This document shows positions 1 through 6,666 of a stretch of DNA of 6,666 nucleotides, in pieces. Below the pieces are notes generated by a model. It was not told the origin of the DNA. It searched no databases and saw only the letters and a list, made by a program, of their open reading frames with translations. The translations under genes and the position numbers were made by a program. This stretch comes from an uncultured Burkholderiaceae bacterium. GTDB lineage: Bacteria > Pseudomonadota > Gammaproteobacteria > Burkholderiales > Burkholderiaceae_F. Within the stretch, counting starts at the first letter, position 1, and each line of letters starts with the position of its first letter. The stretch is taken from assembly GCA_937936215.1 (NCBI GenBank), contig CALGWX010000175.1, positions 1-6,666 of the forward strand, in the 5' to 3' direction.

Positions 1-101
1 CGCGCTCGCGGTCCGCGCCGGCGAGGGTTTCCACGGGGCGAGGGGCCGGGCGCTGCGCGGCGGCCGTCGCGCGGGCGGCCGGTGTACATTCGCGCCCCAT
101 C
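1..101. other. Non-coding region upstream of the ABC transporter operon
   Basis: No gene can be supported here. The permease reading frame stays open back to base 1, but it has no ATG, GTG or TTG codon before the ATG at 102, so the region is read as upstream DNA. Two copies of the self-complementary hexamer CGGCCG (61-66 and 76-81) could pair into a short GC hairpin. There is no T-run after it, so it is not called a terminator. TACATT at 85-90 is a weak -10-like hexamer with no convincing -35 partner. If it were used, the transcript would have almost no leader. No Shine-Dalgarno sequence is visible before the ATG. Confidence 0.4.
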
Positions 102-1040
102 ATGCTCGCCTACGTCGTCCGCAGGATCTGGCAGATGGTGCCGACGCTGGCCGGCGTCATCCTGCTGATCTTCTTCCTGTTCAAGTTCTTCGGCGGCGAC
201 CCCGCCGAGATCCTCGCCGGCCAGGTGGCCACGCAGGAGCAGATCGAGTCGATCCGCCGCCAGCTCGGGCTCGACCAGCCGTGGTGGGTGCAGCTCTGGA
301 TCTTCGTCAAGCAGATCCTGACCTTCGACTTCGGCAAGAGCTGGATGACCAACGAGCAGGTCTCCAGCATCTTCGCCTCGCGGCTGCCGGCGTCGCTGAC
401 GGTGATGATCCCGATCCTGATCCTCGAGGTGAGCCTGGCCATCCCGCTGGCGATGGCGGTGGCGTACTTCCGCGGCACGCTGATCGACCGCACCATCGTG
501 ATCATCTGCGTGCTGGCGATGTCGATCTCCTTCCTCGTCTACATCATCGTCGGCCAGTACCTGTTCGCCTTCCGCCTCGGCTGGTTCCCGGTGCAGGGCT
601 GGAGCGACAGCTTCTGGAAGAACCTGACCACCTACGCGCCGCTGCCGATCCTGCTGGCGACGATGGTGAGCCTGGCGCCGCAGACGCGCCTGTATCGCAC
701 CTTCTTCCTCGATGAGATCGGCCACGACTACGTGCGCACGGCGCGCGCCAAGGGGCTCGACGAGCGCCGCATCATGTTCACGCACGTGCTGCGCAACGCG
801 ATGATCCCGATCCTGACCAACGTCGCGCTGCTGCTGCCCGGCATCTTCACCGGCGCGTTCCTTATCGAGATCTTCTTCTCGATCCCGGGGCTGGGCCGCG
901 AGATCTACCTGGCGGTGAACCGCAGCGACTACCCGGTGATCCAGGCGGTCACCGTGTACCTGGCGGTGCTGACGATGGTCATCAACCTGACCACCGACGT
1001 GCTCTATAAGTTCGTCGACCCGCGGGTGGTGCTGCGGTAG
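102..1040 (+). CDS. Peptide/nickel-type ABC transporter permease, DppB-like
   Basis: This 312-residue protein is one of the two inner-membrane channel subunits of an importer of the dipeptide/oligopeptide/nickel family. The start MLAYVVRRIWQMVPTLAGV is the usual opening of DppB/OppB proteins: a short basic cytoplasmic segment, then the first membrane helix at about 12-30. GGDP (31-34) and LGLDQP (55-60) are family hallmarks at the start of the periplasmic loop. Further helices lie near 98-122, 132-155, 180-194, 238-259 and 281-304. The cytoplasmic EAA loop that docks on the ATPase is at about 209-236 (DYVRTARAKG then HVLRNAMIPIL), followed by FSIPGLG at 259-265. Length is normal for the family. 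ATG 102 is the only usable start in frame. It has no clear ribosome binding site. The TAG stop abuts the next ATG, so the two permeases should be co-translated. The substrate cannot be deduced; a YejB-type peptide permease is a possible but weaker label. Confidence 0.93.
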   Translation: MLAYVVRRIWQMVPTLAGVILLIFFLFKFFGGDPAEILAGQVATQEQIESIRRQLGLDQPWWVQLWIFVKQILTFDFGKSWMTNEQVSSIFASRLPASLTVMIPILILEVSLAIPLAMAVAYFRGTLIDRTIVIICVLAMSISFLVYIIVGQYLFAFRLGWFPVQGWSDSFWKNLTTYAPLPILLATMVSLAPQTRLYRTFFLDEIGHDYVRTARAKGLDERRIMFTHVLRNAMIPILTNVALLLPGIFTGAFLIEIFFSIPGLGREIYLAVNRSDYPVIQAVTVYLAVLTMVINLTTDVLYKFVDPRVVLR

Positions 1041-2087
1041 ATGGCGGCGATCGCGGAGCCGGTGGCGATCGAGGAGGCGCCCCGTTCGCAGGGCGTCTGG
1101 GGCGCGGCCTGGACGCGGCTGAAGGGCGACCGCGTTGGCATGGTGAGCCTGGCCGTCGTGGTGGCGTTCCTGGTGCTGATCCTGCTGTCGGCGCTCGGCG
1201 TCGTGGCCGGCAACTGGCAGGCCGAGCGCGGCGTGCCGTACGCGCACCCGTCCTTCCTCGGCGAGCGCGACAACGTCGAGGCGCAGGCGATCGAGCTGGC
1301 CGGCCCCAAGGGCCCGCCGGTGGACATCAGCGACATCGACCCGCTGGCGCCGAAGTACGAGGAATGGAAGCGGCGCGCGCAGGAGATCCAGGTCACCTCG
1401 CCGCCGCGCGCCGAGACCCTGCCTTTCGGCGGCGACCGCTGGGGCCGCGACGTGCTCGCCAAGGCGGTCAAGGGGGCGCAGATGTCGATCTTCGTCGGCG
1501 TCTTCGCGGCGGTGGTGGCGACCTTCATCGGCACGCTGCTCGGCGCCATCGGTGGCTACGTGGCGGGGCGCGTCGGCGACTTCCTGGAGTGGCTGTACAA
1601 CGTCTTCACCTCGGTGCCGGACATCCTGCTGATCTTCGCCTTCGCGGCGGTGTTCGGCCGCGGCATCTCCACCGTGGTGCTGATCCTCGGCCTGGTCGGC
1701 TGGACCGGGATGTACCGGCAGGTGCGCGCCGAGTACATCAAGCATTCGTCGCGCGAGTACGTGCGCGCGGCACAGGCCATCGGCGCCTCGCACCTGTCGC
1801 GGATGTTCGTGCACATCCTGCCCAACATCAGCCACGTGGTGCTGGTGCGGATGTCGCTGCTGGTGGTCGGCTTCATCAAGGCCGAGGTGATCCTGTCGTT
1901 CCTCGGCCTGGGCGTGCCGATCGAGCTGGTGAGCTGGGGTACGATGCTCGCCGAGGCGCAGACCGAGCTGGTGATCGGCAAGTGGTGGCAGCTGGCGGCG
2001 GCCACCCTGTTCATGGCCGTGTTCCTGACCGCCTTCTCGATGCTGACCGACGCGCTGCGCGACGCGCTCGACCCGAAGCTGCGCTGA
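1041..2087 (+). CDS. Peptide/nickel-type ABC transporter permease, DppC-like
   Basis: This 348-residue protein is the second channel subunit and should form a heterodimer with the DppB-like protein. A cytoplasmic N-terminus (1-35) precedes membrane helix 1 at about 36-56. A long hydrophilic periplasmic segment follows (about 57-126). Next comes the DppC/OppC hallmark LPFGGDRWGRDVLAKAV (127-143). The core helices run from about 148 to 335, with the EAA loop at about 239-262 (EYVRAAQAIGASHL then HILPN) and FLGLGVP at 287-293. The C-terminus LTDALRDALDPKLR is typical of the family. At 348 residues it is somewhat longer than the roughly 300 of standard DppC, because of the first periplasmic loop. 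YejE-type proteins are also of this length, so that subgroup is an alternative. The start ATG directly follows the TAG of the upstream permease with no gap, which implies translational coupling. The ATPase gene follows after 4 bases. Confidence 0.93.
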   Translation: MAAIAEPVAIEEAPRSQGVWGAAWTRLKGDRVGMVSLAVVVAFLVLILLSALGVVAGNWQAERGVPYAHPSFLGERDNVEAQAIELAGPKGPPVDISDIDPLAPKYEEWKRRAQEIQVTSPPRAETLPFGGDRWGRDVLAKAVKGAQMSIFVGVFAAVVATFIGTLLGAIGGYVAGRVGDFLEWLYNVFTSVPDILLIFAFAAVFGRGISTVVLILGLVGWTGMYRQVRAEYIKHSSREYVRAAQAIGASHLSRMFVHILPNISHVVLVRMSLLVVGFIKAEVILSFLGLGVPIELVSWGTMLAEAQTELVIGKWWQLAAATLFMAVFLTAFSMLTDALRDALDPKLR

Positions 2088-2091
2088 AGCC

Positions 2092-3780
<1,689 letters not shown>

Positions 3781-3798
3781 TCCGGCCGCGGCGCGGCG

Positions 3799-4524
3799 AT
3801 GTTCGGGGGAGGCACCGAAGGGCCCAAGAAACGGCTCGCCGCCGGCCTGGCCCGCGTGATCGAGCTGCGGCGGACGCTGCATGCCGACCCGGCGCTGAAC
3901 GCGCGCTGGCTCGCCGTCAAGCAGTGGCAGGCGGGCCGGCTGGCGCGGACCTACCCCGACCTGCTGGCGAGCAGCCGCTACCGCCCGGCGTGCCAGTTCT
4001 TCCTCGATGAGCTCTACGGCGCCAAGGACTTCGAGGCCCGCGACAGCGAGGCGCTGCGCGTCGTGCCCAAGCTGGCGCGGATGCTGCCGGAGCGGGCGGT
4101 GGAGACGATGGCGCTGGCGGTCGAACTCGACGAGACCTCGGAGTCGCTCGACGCCCGCCTGGCGCGGGCCGTCGCGCTGCCGATCGACGCCGCCGGCTAT
4201 GCCCGCGCCTACCGCGAGACCGGCACGCCCGCCGAACGGGCGCACCAGATCGACACCGTCGACCGCATCGGCCGCACGCTGGAGAAGCTGGCACGCATCC
4301 CGCTGCTGTCCGGCATGCTGCACATGATGCGGGCGCCGGCCGAGGCCGCCGGCTTTGGCCACCTGCACAACTTCCTGCAGAACGGCTTCGACGCCTTCGT
4401 CGCCATGGGCCGGGCCGGCGAGTTCCTCGACACGATCCGCCGCCGCGAGACGGCGCTGATGCAGGCGTTGTTCGCTGGCCGCACCGAGGAGCTGGAGCGG
4501 CCGGAGCTGCTCATTCGCGGATGA
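3799..4524 (+). CDS. FFLEELY-motif family protein, function unknown
   Basis: This 241-residue protein has no signal peptide, no membrane segment and no cysteine-rich or nucleotide-binding motif; it looks cytoplasmic and mostly alpha-helical. I recognise it by FFLDELYG (67-74), in the context RYRPACQ (60-66) before and AKDFEARD (75-82) after. This matches the uncharacterised proteobacterial family named for its FFLEELY motif, here with D for the first E. A second conserved-looking block is at 163-203: KLARIPLLSGMLHMMRAPA, then GFGHLHNFLQNGFDAF. No enzymatic function can be assigned. It starts 18 bases after the ATPase stop and is probably part of that transcript, although a role in transport is not shown. 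The ATG at 3799 follows a GC-only stretch without a Shine-Dalgarno sequence. Its last 14 bases overlap the end of the converging RDD gene, and no terminator is visible between the two. Confidence 0.85.
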   Translation: MFGGGTEGPKKRLAAGLARVIELRRTLHADPALNARWLAVKQWQAGRLARTYPDLLASSRYRPACQFFLDELYGAKDFEARDSEALRVVPKLARMLPERAVETMALAVELDETSESLDARLARAVALPIDAAGYARAYRETGTPAERAHQIDTVDRIGRTLEKLARIPLLSGMLHMMRAPAEAAGFGHLHNFLQNGFDAFVAMGRAGEFLDTIRRRETALMQALFAGRTEELERPELLIRG

Positions 4525-5029
4525 CGCGCGAGCCCAGCAGGCGGTCGTGCAGCAGCTGGCCGTCGCGGTCGAAGCGGCCATAGGCGAGCATGGCGAACAG
4601 GCTGGCGACCAGCGCGGCCAGGTTGGCCCAGGCGCTGGCGCCGGCCAGTAGCACGAACGCCAGGCCGGGCGCGAACAGGCTCCACGCCAGCAGGTAGCGT
4701 AGCGCCGCGCGCGCCGGCGGCAGCGCCCCGCCGTCGCGATCGACGACGCGCACGCGCCAGGACTTCATCGCCAGGGTCTGGCCGCTGCGGCTCCAGCAAT
4801 AGACGAAGTACGCGCCGATGGCGACGAACACCGCGGCCTGCAGCACCCACCGCCGCGCCGGCGGCAGCGGGTGGGTCCACCCGGTGGCGGCCAGCAGCGC
4901 GAGCCCGACCGCGAAGACCAGCCCGAACAGCAGCACTGCCTCGTAGGTCATCACCGCCAGGCGCAGCCACACCCCGGGTGGCCGTGGCCGGTCGGGGGCG
5001 GCGGGGGCGCGCAGCGAGGCAGGATTCAA
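4511..5029 (-). CDS. RDD family integral membrane protein
   Basis: From the TTG at 5029 this is a 172-residue inner-membrane protein. RDD proteins are small multi-span proteins, mostly of unknown role, with a few members linked to ion transport. Visible features are the opening WLRLAVMTYEAVLLFG (21-36), typical of the betaproteobacterial subgroup; helices at about 29-48, 62-79, 108-129 and 132-150; the block SGQTLAMKSWRVRVVD (82-97) after the second helix; and a C-terminal HDRLLGSRVI (161-170) containing the conserved Asp. The start is uncertain. No ATG precedes the domain: the only in-frame ATG, at 4951, would cut off the arginine-bearing opening. TTG 5029 gives a family-like length. TTG 5158 would add 43 Ala/Arg/Pro-rich residues with weaker third-position GC, and GTG 4972 is also possible. 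It lies 160 bases downstream of the DUF3106 gene on the same strand and is likely the last gene of that operon. Confidence 0.82.
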   Translation of the reverse strand: MNPASLRAPAAPDRPRPPGVWLRLAVMTYEAVLLFGLVFAVGLALLAATGWTHPLPPARRWVLQAAVFVAIGAYFVYCWSRSGQTLAMKSWRVRVVDRDGGALPPARAALRYLLAWSLFAPGLAFVLLAGASAWANLAALVASLFAMLAYGRFDRDGQLLHDRLLGSRVIRE

Positions 5030-5189
5030 GTGGCTGCCCGCAGAGGGTGGCGCCAGACTCCGGCCGATCGCCGTGGGCGAGCAAGAGCGCGCCGGCGGCG
5101 CGCGCGCGGGGGCAAATCGCCACGGCTCGCCGCGGCCGACGGATGCGGCGGCTGCCAAGGGCGCGGCAAGGGCTGCCTACGGCTGCGGC
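5030..5189. other. 160-base gap between DUF3106 and RDD genes, with a GC hairpin
   Basis: This is the only sizeable gap in the minus-strand operon. It contains a perfect 7-base-pair inverted repeat with a 3-base loop at 5087-5103 (GCGCGCC, GGC, GGCGCGC). On the minus strand the hairpin is followed by TCTTGCT, which is too poor in T for a standard intrinsic terminator. No promoter pair or ribosome binding site stands out. Part of the gap (5030-5158) is open in the RDD frame and would be coding if TTG 5158 were the real start, but its composition argues against that. Confidence 0.35.
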
Positions 5190-5726
5190 TCACCGCGGCG
5201 GTACCGACTTGGCCGCCTCGCGGCGCTGCCGCTCGGCGAGTTCCTTTTTCTTGTCGTCGGGAAGCGCCTGGAACTGCTGCACGGCTGATTCCCGGTTCTC
5301 GCGCGGCAGTGTGTAGGCGCGCTGGAAGTTCTCGCGCGCGGTGGCGCGCTGCTCGGGGGTCAGGCGGGCAAACTCCGCCATCCGCGCGTGCATGCGCGCC
5401 TTGCCCTCGGCCGACAGTTGCGGGTACTTCTCGGCGATCTCCAGCCACTTTCGCTTGCTGTCGGCCGGCAGCGTGGCCCACTGGCCTGCAAGCGGCGCCA
5501 ACGCTTCGCGCTGCTGCGGCGTCAGCTGGGCCCACGCCGGCCCCGAGCCCTGCGCCTTCGCCGCGCTCCAAAACGGCAATGTCGCCGCGGCGGAGAGCAA
5601 CGCGCGACGTCGGCGCGACTTCACCGGCCCGCGTGCGGCCGCCGGCTGCCTGGCGGGCCAGTCGGCTTGGATCGGCACGGCGCCTCGAGTGCCGGTGGCA
5701 AGCGCCTTGCTCGCACGCCCTCTCAT
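5190..5726 (-). CDS. DUF3106 domain protein, predicted exported
   Basis: From the ATG at 5726 this is a 178-residue protein of the DUF3106 family, which is largely betaproteobacterial and of unknown function. The mature part (about 59-178) is helical and very rich in Q, R, E, K and A. It carries two LTPxQ motifs (LTPQQRE at 68-74, LTPEQRA at 122-128), separated by KRKWLEIAEKY (91-101) and RMHARMAEFA (111-120). The LTPxQ motifs recall the LTxxQ repeats of the CpxP/Spy family. A Sec-type signal peptide is visible inside the N-terminus: KSRRRR (36-41), a hydrophobic core ALLSAAATLPFWS (42-54) and an AKA cleavage site at 56-58, so the product should be periplasmic. ATG 5726 overlaps the DUF3619 stop as ATGA. 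GTG 5624 (residue 35) would give a textbook signal peptide and a 144-residue protein, and it may be the true start. The mature part has no cysteine and a single histidine. Confidence 0.82.
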   Translation of the reverse strand: MRGRASKALATGTRGAVPIQADWPARQPAAARGPVKSRRRRALLSAAATLPFWSAAKAQGSGPAWAQLTPQQREALAPLAGQWATLPADSKRKWLEIAEKYPQLSAEGKARMHARMAEFARLTPEQRATARENFQRAYTLPRENRESAVQQFQALPDDKKKELAERQRREAAKSVPPR

Positions 5727-6136
5727 TGCGCGTGCCGCTCGGCCTGCAGCAGGGCGCCGAAGCCGCGGTCGGCGTAGGCATCCAGTGGGCCCTCGTCGAG
5801 CAGCACCGCGAAGTCGAGCGCCGCCAGGCGGCGGATCTCCGCTTCCTTCTGCCACTGGCCGATGGCGACGAAGCCGATGGCCAGCAGCAATAGCGGCGCC
5901 ACCCAGCCGAAGCCGCGCAGCCAGCGCGAGCCGCCGCCGCCGTCCTCGACCGGCGGGGTGCCGGCGCCGGCCAGTTGCAGGGCGGGCAGCCGCACCGTTG
6001 CCGGACTGGCGCGGCGCTTGCGGGCGAGCGCCGCCGCACGGGCCTGCTCGAGGCGCAGTACCGTTTTGTAGTCGAGCCGCTCGGCGCCCTCGTTCAGGGC
6101 CTGCCGAACCCGAAAGGCGAATTCGTCCTGGTTCAT
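5723..6136 (-). CDS. DUF3619 family single-span membrane protein
   Basis: This 137-residue protein has a charged N-terminal helical part (MNQDEFAFRVRQALNEGAER at 1-20, then LDYKTVLRLEQARAAALARK at 21-40) and a Pro/Gly-rich linker (about 44-70). One membrane helix (about 76-94, VAPLLLLAIGFVAIG) follows, and then a short C-terminal part ending in LDFAVLLDEGPLDAYADRGF (107-126). This order, and the LL-D-x-G-P-L-x-A-Y-x-D-x-G-F signature, is that of DUF3619. The predicted topology is N-terminus in the cytoplasm and C-terminus in the periplasm. The ATG at 6136 overlaps the sigma-factor stop as ATGA; a purine-rich AAGGAG lies 14 bases upstream of it (6151-6156), rather far for an ordinary ribosome binding site. 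An upstream start at 6220 would run deep into the sigma gene and is not used. Size, topology and its place right after a sigma gene suggest an anti-sigma factor, but this is inference and no known anti-sigma motif was recognised. Confidence 0.88.
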   Translation of the reverse strand: MNQDEFAFRVRQALNEGAERLDYKTVLRLEQARAAALARKRRASPATVRLPALQLAGAGTPPVEDGGGGSRWLRGFGWVAPLLLLAIGFVAIGQWQKEAEIRRLAALDFAVLLDEGPLDAYADRGFGALLQAERHAQ

Positions 6137-6666
6137 AGCGTGATGCCGCGCTCCTTCAGCGCCTTGGCCAGCGCGCTGGTGGCGCGCGAGCAGTGGGTCT
6201 TGACGCTTCCCTCGGAGCACCCCATGACCGCGGCCGTCTCGGCCGTGTCGAGGTCTTCCCAGTAACGGAGCAGGAACGCTTCCCGTTGACGGGCCGGAAG
6301 CCTGGCCACCTCTTCCTCGATGATCGCCACGATCTGCTCGCGCTCGTAACGGGTCTCGCTGCTCTCGGTGCGGCCGTCGCCGGTCGGCCCGAGGCTGTCG
6401 AGCGGGTCAGCGTCCGGCTCGTCCTCGGGGGTCAGCGCCGAAAACAGCGTCACCCAGGTGGAGCGTACCATGCTGCGGCGAAAGAAGTCGTGGATGACGT
6501 TTTGCAGGATGCGCGTGAACAGCAGCGGCAGCTCGGCCGCCGGCCGGTCGCCATAGTTCTCGGCGATCTTCATCATCGCGTCCTGGACGATGTCGAGCGC
6601 GTGCGATTCGTCGCGCACCGCGAACAGCGCCTGCTTGTAGGCTCGCCGCTCGACGCTGGCCAGGAA
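6133..6666 (-). CDS. ECF-like RNA polymerase sigma factor (N-terminus outside window)
   Basis: The window holds 177 residues, and the reading frame runs off the edge at 6666 without a convincing start, so perhaps a dozen N-terminal residues are missing. The visible protein begins FLASVERRAYKQALFAV. Region 2 spans about 8-65, with the core-binding DIVQDAMMKIAENY (25-38) and the -10 recognition segment LPLLFTRILQNVIHDFFRRS (46-65). Region 4 spans about 112-170: a helix-turn-helix of LPARQREAFLLRYWEDLDTA (123-142), then TAAVMGCSEGSVKTHCSRA (144-162). The linker between them is long and acidic (EDEPDADPLDSLG at 81-93). There is no region 3, so the protein is of the ECF class in the broad sense. 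A GTG at 6618 lies inside region 2 and cannot be the true start. Its stop overlaps the DUF3619 start as ATGA. It is the first gene of this operon visible here, and its promoter lies beyond the window. Confidence 0.92.
   Translation of the reverse strand, partial: FLASVERRAYKQALFAVRDESHALDIVQDAMMKIAENYGDRPAAELPLLFTRILQNVIHDFFRRSMVRSTWVTLFSALTPEDEPDADPLDSLGPTGDGRTESSETRYEREQIVAIIEEEVARLPARQREAFLLRYWEDLDTAETAAVMGCSEGSVKTHCSRATSALAKALKERGITL

Noticed and set aside
4209..5123. A 304-codon minus-strand open frame overlapping the RDD gene in another frame
   Set aside because: It is low-complexity Arg/Ala/Gly sequence, it overlaps the well-supported RDD frame, and it extends antisense through the FFLDELYG gene.
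5727..5855. Upstream extension of the DUF3106 protein to 5855
   Set aside because: It would overlap the DUF3619 gene by about 130 bases with Arg/Pro-rich filler. The ATGA start at 5726 or the GTG at 5624 fits much better.
4871..5893. A 340-codon plus-strand open frame across the RDD and DUF3106 region
   Set aside because: The translation is Ala/Arg/Pro/Gly-rich with no recognisable domain, and it runs antisense to the RDD, DUF3106 and DUF3619 genes, which have clear family features.
6137..6220. Upstream extension of the DUF3619 protein to 6220
   Set aside because: The added 28 residues come from a shifted reading of the sigma region 4 coding sequence, while MNQDEFAF at the ATGA overlap is the family-like N-terminus.

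Overview
The window is GC-rich throughout, with mostly G or C at third codon positions. It is densely coded, with gene junctions of 0 to 18 bases or overlapping, and it looks like a bacterial chromosome. The minus-strand set (sigma factor, DUF3619, DUF3106, RDD protein), together with a FFLEELY-type protein, points to a betaproteobacterium, perhaps Rhodocyclales or Burkholderiales. That placement rests on remembered family distribution, not on a search. There are no tRNAs, rRNAs, insertion sequences, CRISPR arrays or signs of recent transfer.

Layout. Bases 1-101 are non-coding upstream sequence. Bases 102-4524 (+) form a tightly packed operon: two inner-membrane permeases of the dipeptide/oligopeptide/nickel ABC family (DppB-like and DppC-like), one double-headed ATPase equivalent to fused DppD and DppF, and an uncharacterised helical protein with a FFLDELYG motif. 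Bases 4511-6666 (-) form a converging operon. Read in its own direction it holds an ECF-like RNA polymerase sigma factor (N-terminus cut by the window edge), a single-pass DUF3619 protein, an exported DUF3106 protein and an RDD-family membrane protein. The two operons meet tail to tail with a 14-base overlap of their last genes.

How they work together. The plus-strand genes supply the membrane channel and the ATPase of a peptide-type importer. The substrate-binding protein is not in the window and may lie upstream of base 1, so the substrate cannot be named. The FFLDELYG gene follows the ATPase by 18 bases and is probably co-transcribed, but its role is unknown. On the minus strand, sigma/DUF3619 and DUF3619/DUF3106 are each joined by an ATGA start-stop overlap, which implies translational coupling. 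The resulting trio is a cytoplasmic sigma factor, a small single-span membrane protein and an exported helical protein with LTPxQ motifs. Its topology resembles known sigma/anti-sigma/periplasmic-sensor cassettes such as CnrH-CnrY-CnrX. This resemblance is an inference and is the most interesting hypothesis in the window.
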